A stretch of 64,000 nt of DNA, taken from Planctomycetota bacterium (GTDB taxonomy: Bacteria; Planctomycetota; Phycisphaerae; Phycisphaerales; SM1A02). Under the pieces are notes generated by a model, which saw nothing but the letters and a program-made list of their open reading frames with translations, ran no database searches and was not told the origin of the DNA. The stretch is taken from the NCBI GenBank assembly GCA_027622195.1, contig JAQBZO010000007.1:1-64000 (forward strand), in the 5' to 3' direction. Each line of letters begins with the position of its first letter. Position 1 is the stretch's first letter. Below are positions 9,202 through 18,275 of this stretch, one piece after another. Position numbers and translations under genes: made by a program.

Positions 9202-10209
9202 ATGTCCGCCGTCCTTGCGCAATCTTCGACCTCGATTGAGCCTACTGTTTCGGTAGCGCTGCGCGCTGGACTGGGCAATCAACTCTTCCAGTGGGCCGCT
9301 GGACACGCGATCGCTCTCGACTGGGATGCGGCTCCACCACACCTCGACACGCGGATGTTCGATCGGCCCCTGTGGCGGCGAATGTTTTTATCGGCGCGAT
9401 CCGCGGTACGGCAATTCGTCTCGAGTTCGGATCAACGGTACTTGTATCGAATGTACGACCGCAAGCCGGAACTCGCCGAACTTGGAGTCGAATTCCCAGC
9501 ATCGTGCGGAGCCACGATGGGATGTGCCGATCTCCGGCGCGCGTGGAAGGATCTCGGAGGGAGCCATCTTTCGGGTCGCCGCATTATTCGATCTTTCGCC
9601 GATGCGAAGTCTGTGATGGTTGAGCCTGTGCTCATCGCCGGATGGCTTCAGTCCGAACAGCTCTTCCTCCATCGACGGCGCGAGATACTTGCGGCTCTTT
9701 CGGTCGAGCCGACGACCGAGTTCTTTCAACGATGGAAGCCGCTACTTCAGCAAGCTGGATCAGTCGCTGTTCATGTGCGCCGGGGCGATCGCCTCAAGTG
9801 GGGCAATCGCCAATTCACCGTGCAATCGCGCGAGTACTTCAATGAGGCTGCCTCCTTCATCCGCAGCAAGGTGGCGAATGCTCAGTTTTTTGTCTTCACC
9901 GACGACCCCAAGTGGGTGCGCGATTCGCTGGAGTTGCCCGGGGGATTCGCTCTCGTGAGTGGAGAGGAGAACAGCTCCGCCATCGACGATTTCTCACTCA
10001 TGCGGCTCGCGCGTCATTCGTGCATCACGAGCACGTTCAGTTGGTGGACCGCTTGGCTTGGCGAACAGCCTAATTCAATCATCATCGCGCCGAAGTGGTG
10101 GCTTCACGAGGACATCCAACCCATCGATTTTATTCCAAGTCGGTGGACCGTGATCGATGTCCCGCCGATTCCTCAGCGTGCCGAGTTCGTTGGATTTCGT
10201 GCGCGGTGA
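9202..10209 (+). CDS. Alpha-1,2-fucosyltransferase-like glycosyltransferase (GT11)
   Basis: RAGLGNQLFQWAAGHAIAL and VAVHVRRGDRLKWGN motifs; C-term SCITSTFSWWTAWLG. Confidence 0.88.
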   Translation: MSAVLAQSSTSIEPTVSVALRAGLGNQLFQWAAGHAIALDWDAAPPHLDTRMFDRPLWRRMFLSARSAVRQFVSSSDQRYLYRMYDRKPELAELGVEFPASCGATMGCADLRRAWKDLGGSHLSGRRIIRSFADAKSVMVEPVLIAGWLQSEQLFLHRRREILAALSVEPTTEFFQRWKPLLQQAGSVAVHVRRGDRLKWGNRQFTVQSREYFNEAASFIRSKVANAQFFVFTDDPKWVRDSLELPGGFALVSGEENSSAIDDFSLMRLARHSCITSTFSWWTAWLGEQPNSIIIAPKWWLHEDIQPIDFIPSRWTVIDVPPIPQRAEFVGFRAR

Positions 10210-10921
10210 GATACTTGATCATCGTGGCCATTGAGAGCACGCACGACAACTCAAATCCTCGCCACCCGTCAAGGAAGGCGCCCTGGAAAAAGTAGTAACG
10301 GAGAAACGTCCACGGTGGGTGGAAGATGACGCGCCACGCCGAGCCTGATTTCGCTTGACTGCGACCTGCGAACTGCGCGTACTTCAGGTTTCTCGCGAAG
10401 CAGTCGTTGACATCGGTCCAACTTTCGTGTCGGCACACACCACCAATCCGAACGATTGTCCCGTCGATGTCGAGCCTTTCATGCACAACGCGCGAGATCA
10501 TTCGACCCCGACCGCGGCGGAAAAGGCGCGCAACCGTGTGCCCCCACTCGATGTGAACATATCCACCCTTGTACCAATGGCGGCGGCGGAATCGAGCCCC
10601 AGAAATCTCTTCGGGCGCATCGTCGAGGAGGCGTTGGATCGAACGCACGAGGTCGGGCTCAAGGATTTCGTCGCTATCCAGAAGCAGAATCCAGTCTTCG
10701 CTCTGAATCTGGTCGATCGCGAATTGTTTTTGCGCAGCAAATCCGCGCCAAGGTTCGCGAATGACTTCCGCTCCGAGTGATTCGCAGATTTCGCAAGTGC
10801 GATCTTTGCTTCCGGAATCGACGACGACGACGCGGTTGGCGACTGCTCGAACAGAGTCGACGCACGCACGAATTGTCCGTTCGTTATCGCAAGTCGTGAT
10901 CGTCACCGCGAGTGATGCCAT
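10130..10921 (-). CDS. Family 2 glycosyltransferase (WaaE/KdtX-like)
   Basis: MASLAVTITTCDNERTIRACVDSVRAVANRVVVVDSGSKDRT...WILLLDSDEILEPDL; 3' end overlaps the GT11 gene by 80 bp. Confidence 0.85.
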   Translation of the reverse strand: MASLAVTITTCDNERTIRACVDSVRAVANRVVVVDSGSKDRTCEICESLGAEVIREPWRGFAAQKQFAIDQIQSEDWILLLDSDEILEPDLVRSIQRLLDDAPEEISGARFRRRHWYKGGYVHIEWGHTVARLFRRGRGRMISRVVHERLDIDGTIVRIGGVCRHESWTDVNDCFARNLKYAQFAGRSQAKSGSAWRVIFHPPWTFLRYYFFQGAFLDGWRGFELSCVLSMATMIKYLTAHEIQRTRHAEESAGHRSRSTDLE

Positions 10922-10969
10922 GCAGAGCGACCACTCTACCTCCCGACGCCCTGTAGCATCGTCGTCGAC

Positions 10970-11686
10970 ATGGTGAACATCATCTGTATGAAATGGGGCA
11001 CACTCTTTGGACCAGAGACTGTGAACCGACTTGGCTCGATGGTGCGCCGCCACATCAAGAGACCTCATCGATTTGTCTGCTTCACTGACAACCCCGCGGG
11101 GATCGACTCCGAGGTCGAGATTCGACCGATTCCGGCGTTCCCAGTCGTATCGGGACCAGATCGATGTTGGAGAAAAATTGCAACATTTGGTTCTCCTCTC
11201 TCAGACCTCAAGGGACCAACCTTGTTTCTTGACCTCGACATCGTGATCGTCGACAGCCTCGATCCATTCTTCGATTATCCCGGCGAGGTGTGCATCATCA
11301 AGGAGTGGGCTCGACCCAACGAACCCACAGGTAATTCATCGGTGTATCGCTTCGAGGCGGGCGCTCATCCCTACGTGCTCGAACGATTTGTTCGTGACCA
11401 CGACTCGATTCGACATCAAGTGAGCAATGAACAGGAATACATTTCGCGCGAGATTGCAGGGCGCGGAACTCTGACCTACTGGCCTGACGCGTGGTGTCCG
11501 AGTTTCAAACATCACTGTCTTCCGCGGTTTCCCATGAATTGGTTGCGCGAGGCTCCCCTCCCAGCGGGCGCACGGGTGGTCATTTTTCACGGACATCCAA
11601 AGCCCGATGAGGCCGCCGCTGGGTGTTGCCACAAACTATGGCGCAAAGTGCGCCCGACCCAGTGGGTCGCACGACATTATGTCTAG
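10970..11686 (+). CDS. Glycosyltransferase-like protein of the polysaccharide locus
   Basis: MVNIICMKWGTLFGPETVNRLGSMVRRHIKRPHRFVCFTDN...LFLDLDIVIVDSLDPFF (DxD-like motif). Confidence 0.7.
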   Translation: MVNIICMKWGTLFGPETVNRLGSMVRRHIKRPHRFVCFTDNPAGIDSEVEIRPIPAFPVVSGPDRCWRKIATFGSPLSDLKGPTLFLDLDIVIVDSLDPFFDYPGEVCIIKEWARPNEPTGNSSVYRFEAGAHPYVLERFVRDHDSIRHQVSNEQEYISREIAGRGTLTYWPDAWCPSFKHHCLPRFPMNWLREAPLPAGARVVIFHGHPKPDEAAAGCCHKLWRKVRPTQWVARHYV

Positions 11687-12917
11687 CGCGGCGGGCGAGA
11701 ATCGACTTCGAGACATTGGCATTCGGTGTCATGTGGTGCTTTCGTGTCTGTTGTGTTTCATGCTTCCGTTTTCGAAGCCGGGCGAGTCCATTCTTCTTGC
11801 TGCGACGTCTGTCTCAGCACTCATTCACTGGCATGACTTCCTTCCGAGTTGGAAGGTCCTCTGTCGCCACTGGGGCATTCGATTGCTGATCGGGTGGGTG
11901 GTCTGGTCCTCACTCAGTTTGACATGGAGCACGAACACTGAACAGGGGCTGCACGATCTTCGTGGACATCGGATGATTCTTGTGCCGTTCTTGATCTGGC
12001 CAGCCTTGTCCTACTGGCGGGCTCTCGTAGCAGCCATCGTGGTCGGATCAATCGGGCAGGTCGCCATTCAGTTCGCACAAGTGGTTGGATGGCTCGGCGA
12101 CAATGCCCACGGATTGAACACGCGATTCGGCGGCGCGCTCGGCCTCTTCGCGACAGGCACATGGTGCGCAGCCTCCGCGACATTCGTCTTCGCCGCCGCG
12201 CTTACACGCCGTATTCAACCGCGAGCTTGGAACCTCTTCGTCGCCGCGCCCCTCTTCGTCCTGCTCGTCTACGGGGTTCTCAAGACGGGTGGACGAGGTT
12301 CTCTCATCGCACTCACCTGCGGAATCATTGCCACCGTCATCGCATCACTCGGATTCGTCCGCCTTCGCACGATCGCGTTCACGATTGGAGTTGTTGGACT
12401 CGTTGCGTCGGCGATTGTCTTCTCCAGTTCACAAGTCGCCACGTTGCGCACGCTGTCACTCGGAGACACATCGCGTGTGCTGCTCGCTCGCGTGGCGATG
12501 GATGGGTGGTCCCAAGCACCCATTCAGGGACTCGGACGAGGCTCCTATCCGACCTATAAGAGAGAAGCACTCACGAACAACGCCGAAGCGTTCGAAGTGT
12601 CCGACCCCCTTCTGGTCGAGGGTGTGCTGGCGCTCGAACGGACCCACAGCGTGTACACGCAAACCCTCGCGGACACGGGAATCGTGGGATTCGCACTCCT
12701 CATTGGCTCGGTTTTCGTCGCGCTCAAGGAGGGTTGGACGAAACGGAGAACCTCCCCCCTCTTTCTCGGGCTTTTCAGCGTCGCGATAGTGTGGCTTGCG
12801 ATGGGCGCCACGGACTCGATTGAACTCAATAGTTCGCTCTTTGCCCTTGTCTGCATCCTGATATCGTGGGGCGCGGCGCCCGCCGAAGAGGTGCTAAACT
12901 GTCCATCCCCCGCGTGA
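11679..12917 (+). CDS. O-antigen ligase/polymerase-like membrane protein
   Basis: Multiple hydrophobic segments; GVLKTGGRGSLIALTCGIIATVIA; APIQGLGRGSYPTY...ERTHSVYTQTLADTGIVGFAL typical of the Wzy/WaaL C-terminus. Confidence 0.8.
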   Translation: MSSAAGENRLRDIGIRCHVVLSCLLCFMLPFSKPGESILLAATSVSALIHWHDFLPSWKVLCRHWGIRLLIGWVVWSSLSLTWSTNTEQGLHDLRGHRMILVPFLIWPALSYWRALVAAIVVGSIGQVAIQFAQVVGWLGDNAHGLNTRFGGALGLFATGTWCAASATFVFAAALTRRIQPRAWNLFVAAPLFVLLVYGVLKTGGRGSLIALTCGIIATVIASLGFVRLRTIAFTIGVVGLVASAIVFSSSQVATLRTLSLGDTSRVLLARVAMDGWSQAPIQGLGRGSYPTYKREALTNNAEAFEVSDPLLVEGVLALERTHSVYTQTLADTGIVGFALLIGSVFVALKEGWTKRRTSPLFLGLFSVAIVWLAMGATDSIELNSSLFALVCILISWGAAPAEEVLNCPSPA

Positions 12918-12927
12918 GTGCGCGGGG
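12908..12927 (+). terminator. Candidate stem-loop (7-bp stem, 6-nt loop) at the end of the O-antigen ligase gene
   Basis: CCCCGCG-tgagtg-CGCGGGG; no strong T tract follows. Confidence 0.35.
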
Positions 12928-12945
12928 CTTCAATCGGAACCCACT

Positions 12946-13446
12946 ATGCGCCTTCTTACTCTGCTCGCATCGTCGATCCTTCTCCTCTCCGCCTGTGCCA
13001 GTCAGCCAACCGCCGGTGAGGCGAGTGGCAAGGTGGATGTGCCCTCGGACTGGTTCGCTGTCCCTGCGAAAGATTGGCGTTACCAAGCGCTCTCTCCTGA
13101 GACGAAGTCGATGCTTGCGACCACGCAGGCAACGATGCTCGCCGAGCAGTCGAGCAGCGCCTACCAGTTTTTTCTGGAGTATTCGACTGCGACGAAGAGC
13201 CTTATCTCCAAGACGAACGAGTCGGCAACGCGCAATTTCTTGAGCAGTTGGATAGTCGTCTCACGAAATCTCACTCCAGAGATGGATGGCCTCGAGCAGG
13301 ACTGGAACGACTACACACGAAACGACAACGCCATCAACAACGCCAACGGCCGCGCGCTTCGCGACGACTGGGCGCGCATGTGGATGATGGACAAGCCAAC
13401 GACGTTGACTCCACTTCCGTTGTCGAATGCGACCGGCAATCCGTAA
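12946..13446 (+). CDS. Small lipoprotein of unknown function
   Basis: MRLLTLLASSILLLSACASQPTAGE signal peptide and lipobox. Confidence 0.6.
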   Translation: MRLLTLLASSILLLSACASQPTAGEASGKVDVPSDWFAVPAKDWRYQALSPETKSMLATTQATMLAEQSSSAYQFFLEYSTATKSLISKTNESATRNFLSSWIVVSRNLTPEMDGLEQDWNDYTRNDNAINNANGRALRDDWARMWMMDKPTTLTPLPLSNATGNP

Positions 13447-13519
13447 TCGACGCGGACGTTAGTGGGCGAGTCTCGCTGAAACGGCGAACATCGCGCACTC
13501 CACGACAATCAACTGCGCA

Positions 13520-14860
13520 TTAAGCGCGATGAATGACGGCGCGGGCTCCCGCGATCGCACCCGCACCCGCCGCACGCATTGCATTGCGCGTATCGACCAC
13601 GAGTGGTGCGTGGCGCGCGATGAGTGTGTAATCCACCGCATCGTGGTCGGTCACGATGAGGACACAGTCGCAACTCGACAGTCCCTCGGATGAGAGCGAC
13701 ACACTCGCGAGTTCAATCGAGTGATCGCGCATGCAAGGGAACTTCGCGATGTGCGGATCGTGATAGGTCACCTCGGCGCCACGACCCATGAGCAGTTCAA
13801 TGATTTCTGCGGCGGGAGTTTCGCGGCCATCGTCGATGTTTTTCTTGTACGCCACTCCGACCACGAGGACACGAGAGCCGCGCATCGACTTCGACTGACC
13901 ATTGAGTGCCTGCTGCACTTGATCCACAACATAATGAGGCATCGAGGTATTCACTTCGCCAGCGAGTTCAATGAATCTTGTTGAGAGTCCAAGTTCTTTC
14001 GCTTTCCAAGTGAGGTAAAAGGGATCGATCGGAATGCAATGTCCGCCGAGTCCAGGTCCTGGGTAGAAGGGCATGAATCCAAACGGCTTCGTGCTCGCCG
14101 CAGAGATGACTTCCCACACATCGATGTTCATGCGATCGAGAACGATCTTCATTTCATTGACCAGTGCAATGTTGACGCATCGAAAAATGTTCTCGAGCAA
14201 CTTCGCGGTCTCTGCGACCTCGGCGGTCGACACAAGGTGCGCCTGCTGAACGATGTGGCTATAAAAAGCGAGGGCAAGACGGCCGCTGACTTGATCCGTA
14301 CCGCCGACCAGTTTGGGAATCACCGCAGCACTTCGCCCAGCACTGCCGGGATCCTCTCGCTCAGGGCTATAGGCGAGGAAATAATCCTCGTTCCGACGAA
14401 GTCCAGTCGCGTCCAGAATCGGTCCCATCTCGTCGCGCGTTGTGCCTGGGTAGGTCGTGCTCTCGAGGATCACCAATTGACCAAGTCGAAGAGTGCCCGC
14501 CACGAGTCGTGTCGAATCGAGCACATAGGTGAGGTCTGGCTCGCGATGCGCTCCAAGCGGCGTAGGTACGCAAAGCAAAATGATGTCCGCACGAACGAGC
14601 GCACTTCCATCGGTGGTCGCCTCGAACGCAGAATCGGCCTGCAGTGCCTTGAAAAAATCAGCGCCGAGGTGCTGGATGTAGGGACGACCGATTCGAAGGG
14701 CGTCGATTTTCTTCTGATCGACATCGACCCCGATGACCGAAAATCCGCCATCTCGAATGGCTCGAACAAGTGGAAGACCGACATAACCGAGCCCAACGAC
14801 TCCGATGATCGCCGTTTTCGACTCAATCCGCCCCATTAGTGACTCTGCTGCGCTTGGCAT
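13520..14860 (-). CDS. UDP-sugar 6-dehydrogenase, WbpA/UDP-HexNAc dehydrogenase type
   Basis: AIIGVVGLGYVGLPLVRA, PGPGLGGHCIPIDPFYLTWKAKE, VLVVGVAYKKNIDDGRETPA. Confidence 0.88.
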   Translation of the reverse strand: MPSAAESLMGRIESKTAIIGVVGLGYVGLPLVRAIRDGGFSVIGVDVDQKKIDALRIGRPYIQHLGADFFKALQADSAFEATTDGSALVRADIILLCVPTPLGAHREPDLTYVLDSTRLVAGTLRLGQLVILESTTYPGTTRDEMGPILDATGLRRNEDYFLAYSPEREDPGSAGRSAAVIPKLVGGTDQVSGRLALAFYSHIVQQAHLVSTAEVAETAKLLENIFRCVNIALVNEMKIVLDRMNIDVWEVISAASTKPFGFMPFYPGPGLGGHCIPIDPFYLTWKAKELGLSTRFIELAGEVNTSMPHYVVDQVQQALNGQSKSMRGSRVLVVGVAYKKNIDDGRETPAAEIIELLMGRGAEVTYHDPHIAKFPCMRDHSIELASVSLSSEGLSSCDCVLIVTDHDAVDYTLIARHAPLVVDTRNAMRAAGAGAIAGARAVIHRA

Positions 14861-14927
14861 AGTCGAAGAATGGTACAGGCACAACTGACTGAAGTCGTCG
14901 ACGCCACTCACGGCGCACTCGGCTATA

Positions 14928-14944
14928 TAGTGGTCTCACCACTA
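14928..14944. promoter_or_regulatory. Perfect inverted repeat TAGTGGT-CTC-ACCACTA abutting the livJ/K-like start codon, with an upstream TATATA
   Basis: Direct reading of ggctatatagtggtctcaccactATG; right arm ends on the A of ATG at 14944. Confidence 0.5.
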
Positions 14945-16197
14945 TGAAGAAATCCACGATCGTCGCTTCGCCGCTCGCGTTCCTCTTGGTTGGAAGCCTT
15001 GCGATACCCGCCGTTGGCGGTGATCTCGTTGGCACACTCAAAATTGTCTCGAGCCTTCCTCGAACGGGAAGCGCGAATGCCCAGACGACCAGCATCGTCA
15101 ACGGGATTCGCATGGCGATCGACGAAGTCAACGGAATGGTCGATGGTTACACGATTGCTTATGAAGACTGGGACGATGCGAGCCCGCAGCGTGGTAATTG
15201 GGATCCGGCGGTCGAGGGAGAGAATGCGAAGAAGGCGGCTCGCGACGACGAAATCATCGGCTACATCGGGACTTTCAATTCGGGTGCTGCGAAGATCGCG
15301 ATGCCAATCCTGAACAAGGCAGGACTCGTGATGATTAGCCCAGCGAATACGTACCCAGGACTCACCAAGCCAGGACTCGGCGAGGCGAATGAGCCACGCG
15401 TCTACCGTCCATCGGGAACGATCAACTACTTCAGGATCGTTCCAACCGACGATTTGCAGGGGGCGGTGGCCGCCGACTGGGCAAAGGAGTTAGGCGCCAC
15501 TCGCGTCTTTGTCTTGCACGACCGCGAGCTCTATGGCAAAGGCATTGCCGATGTGTTTGTCCATCACTCCAAGGAAATCGGCACAGAGATTGTTGGTGCA
15601 GAAGGCATTGACACGAAGGCTTCGAACTACCGATCGCTCTGTACCAAGATTCGCGCGACGAATCCTCAGCTCGTCTTCTTCGGAGGCACCACACAGACCA
15701 ATGCTGGGCAAATCGTGAAGGACCTTCGCGGCGCGGGCATCACCGTTCCGTTTATGGTTCCCGATGGATGCTTTGAGAATGCCTTCATTGAGGCAGCGGG
15801 CGCCGACAATGTCAACGGCAGCGCGTATATCACCTTCGGCGGACTTCCTGCAGAAGAGATGACGGGACGCGGAGCTGAATTCGTCAAGGCGTATGTGGTG
15901 AAGTATGGAATCAAACCCGAGGCGTACTCTGCGTACGGATATGAGTGCTGCAAGGTGCTCCTCGAAGCGATTCGACGCGCACCCGTCAAAGATCGGGCTG
16001 GAATCCTGAAGGCTGTCAGCGAAACGAAAGACTTCGACGGTGCTCTTGGCGTTTGGAGTTTTGATGCGAACGGCGATACATCCAACCGAACGTTGAGCGG
16101 ACAGACCGTCAAGGATGGCAAGTTCGCATTCGTAAAGGTACTTGGTCGATCGGACGCGCCCGCAGTGAGTCCCGCTGCAACGGATGCGGCAAAGTAG
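14944..16197 (+). CDS. Branched-chain amino-acid-type ABC transporter substrate-binding protein
   Basis: Signal peptide; GTLKIVSSLPRTGSANAQTTSIVNGIRMAIDEVNG...MVISPANTYPGLTKPG...GYECCKVLLEAIRRA. Confidence 0.88.
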   Translation: MKKSTIVASPLAFLLVGSLAIPAVGGDLVGTLKIVSSLPRTGSANAQTTSIVNGIRMAIDEVNGMVDGYTIAYEDWDDASPQRGNWDPAVEGENAKKAARDDEIIGYIGTFNSGAAKIAMPILNKAGLVMISPANTYPGLTKPGLGEANEPRVYRPSGTINYFRIVPTDDLQGAVAADWAKELGATRVFVLHDRELYGKGIADVFVHHSKEIGTEIVGAEGIDTKASNYRSLCTKIRATNPQLVFFGGTTQTNAGQIVKDLRGAGITVPFMVPDGCFENAFIEAAGADNVNGSAYITFGGLPAEEMTGRGAEFVKAYVVKYGIKPEAYSAYGYECCKVLLEAIRRAPVKDRAGILKAVSETKDFDGALGVWSFDANGDTSNRTLSGQTVKDGKFAFVKVLGRSDAPAVSPAATDAAK

Positions 16198-16224
16198 TCC
16201 GCTCGAAGGACAATCGACCCCGCC

Positions 16225-17181
16225 ATGACTGATACTGAGGTTTTGCTCCAACAGGTCATCACCGGCCTTTCGAACGGAATGATCATTGCGCTGATCGCCA
16301 TCGGTTACACGATGGTGTACGGCATCATTGAACTCATCAACTTCGCGCATGGAGATCTCTTCATGCTCGGTTCATTCCTCGCGCTCACGCTCTTGGGGGC
16401 GCTAGGACTCGAAGCGGTCGAGGGAGTTGGCACATGGGCGACGATTGGACTCCTCCTCGTCACCTCTGCCGGATTCTGCGGCACACTCAATGTCGTCATT
16501 GATCGATTCGCCTACAGACCGCTGCGGAAGTCACCAAAACTCTCACTGCTTGTTGCGGCGATCGGATGCTCCTTCATTCTCGTCAACATCGGATTGTTCT
16601 GGGGAGGCATCCCGATGGATGTCTTCTCGATGGGACGCGCCGCGGCGGCTCCGAAGAATTTTCCAAACCTCCTTGGACATGACAACCTGCTCGGTGATTC
16701 CGCGATCCTCCTGACGCGCGGCGACCTTCTTGTCGTGGTCGTCACGGTTCCGTTGATGATTGGATTGACCATGCTTGTGCGACTCACCCGTCTCGGCAAG
16801 GCGATGCGCGCCGTCGCGCAGAATCCATCCGCCGCCGCGCTGATGGGCATCGATGTCAATCGCGTCATCAGTTCGACATTCTTCATCGGCGGCGCACTCG
16901 GCGGATTCGCGAGCGTCGTTTACGCTCTCTACAACAACACCATCTCATTCCAGATGGGCTATCGCTCAGGCATGGATGCATTCACTGCCGCAGTGCTCGG
17001 CGGGATTGGTTCTCTGCCCGGCGCCGTACTTGGCGGCCTGCTCATCGGGCTTATGCGTGCGATGAGTGACCAGTACATCGCCGCGCATTGGACCAACACG
17101 ATTGTCTTCAGCGTGTTGATACTCATCCTGATTTTCCGGCCGAGCGGACTCCTCGGCTTCAAGTTGAGAGAGAAGGTCTAA
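16225..17181 (+). CDS. livH: Branched-chain amino acid ABC permease, LivH family
   Basis: LSNGMIIALIAIGYTMVYGIIELINFAHGDLFMLGSF; FTAAVLGGIGSLPGAVLGGLLIGL. Confidence 0.9.
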   Translation: MTDTEVLLQQVITGLSNGMIIALIAIGYTMVYGIIELINFAHGDLFMLGSFLALTLLGALGLEAVEGVGTWATIGLLLVTSAGFCGTLNVVIDRFAYRPLRKSPKLSLLVAAIGCSFILVNIGLFWGGIPMDVFSMGRAAAAPKNFPNLLGHDNLLGDSAILLTRGDLLVVVVTVPLMIGLTMLVRLTRLGKAMRAVAQNPSAAALMGIDVNRVISSTFFIGGALGGFASVVYALYNNTISFQMGYRSGMDAFTAAVLGGIGSLPGAVLGGLLIGLMRAMSDQYIAAHWTNTIVFSVLILILIFRPSGLLGFKLREKV

Positions 17182-17183
17182 CG

Positions 17184-18275
17184 ATGCACTTATCGTCTCT
17201 TCGCTCTCGGTGGATTCGTCCTACTCCACTTTTGCTCGGAGCCGCAGCGCTTTGGCCCCTTGCCGATGCATTTCTTCCCGCTGGGATGCAAGTCATCGAG
17301 CCGCTTCGCACCGTTTTCATTTATGCAATCCTCGCATTGGGTCTGAACGTAGTCACTGGATTCACTGGACTGCTCAACCTCGGCGTCGCGGCATTCATGG
17401 CGATCGGCGCGTATGCGTTTGGCATTTTGACTTGCGAAATCTATCCCTTCCAAATTGGGTTCTGGCCCGCGCTCTTCGCCACACTCGGCATCGGTGCCTT
17501 CGCAGGGTTTTTGCTTGGCGCACCGCTCCTTCGATTACGCGGCGATTACCTCGCCATCGTCACATTGGGATTCGGCGAGATCGTGCAAGATGTCTTGAAA
17601 AACCTCGACGGCATCACCAAGGGAACGCAGGGTATCAATCCACTTCCAGGGCCGACCTTTCTTGCGAGTGCGTCCGAAGAGAGTGGATCATCCTTCTTCG
17701 GACTCACTTGGCGCGAACTTGGTGTCGAAGACAGCACGGCCTGGTACTACACATTGTGGACGCTGCTCGTGTTGTGCATCATTGCGGTTCGACATCTCGA
17801 GCGTTCTCGAACAGGACGCGCATGGCTGAGTGTTCGCGAAGACGAACTCGCTTCGCGCGCGATGGGGATTCGAGTCGACCGAGTCAAGTTGATCGCGTTT
17901 TCAACGGGGGCCTCACTCGCTGCCTTCGCTGGAGCACTCGCCGCGAGCGGTCTGAGCTCGACAGGAGAACCAGCGAACTACGATTTTCAGATATCGATCT
18001 TGGCGGTCTGCATCGTGATCGTCGGCGGAGTGGGCAGCGTGTCGGGCATACTCGTGGGCGCGCTCGTGATGATCGGCATCAATTCGATCGTCCTCTCAAA
18101 GGCTGCGGATTGGATCGCGGCTTCTGGACTCTCGTCGAGCGACAACGTCCTCCTCTCACCATCGAACTGGAAGTTTCTTCTCTTTGGATTGGCGCTTGTG
18201 CTCATGGTGCACCTTCGACCCCAGGGCATCCTGCCTCCGAGCCTTGAAGATGAACCGGGAGGCGACGAGGCATGA
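17184..18275 (+). CDS. livM: Branched-chain amino acid ABC permease, LivM family
   Basis: FIYAILALGLNVVTGFTGLLNLGVAAFMAIGAY; RGDYLAIVTLGFGEIVQ; start ATG 17184. Confidence 0.88.
   Translation: MHLSSLRSRWIRPTPLLLGAAALWPLADAFLPAGMQVIEPLRTVFIYAILALGLNVVTGFTGLLNLGVAAFMAIGAYAFGILTCEIYPFQIGFWPALFATLGIGAFAGFLLGAPLLRLRGDYLAIVTLGFGEIVQDVLKNLDGITKGTQGINPLPGPTFLASASEESGSSFFGLTWRELGVEDSTAWYYTLWTLLVLCIIAVRHLERSRTGRAWLSVREDELASRAMGIRVDRVKLIAFSTGASLAAFAGALAASGLSSTGEPANYDFQISILAVCIVIVGGVGSVSGILVGALVMIGINSIVLSKAADWIAASGLSSSDNVLLSPSNWKFLLFGLALVLMVHLRPQGILPPSLEDEPGGDEA

Noticed and set aside
12908-12927. GC-rich hairpin considered as a strong intrinsic terminator finding
   Set aside because: Lacks a U tract and overlaps the end of the upstream ORF; kept only as a low-confidence feature.
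17210-18247. 345-aa + strand ORF in another frame of livM
   Set aside because: Low-complexity Arg/His-rich translation overlapping a motif-rich LivM; artefact.
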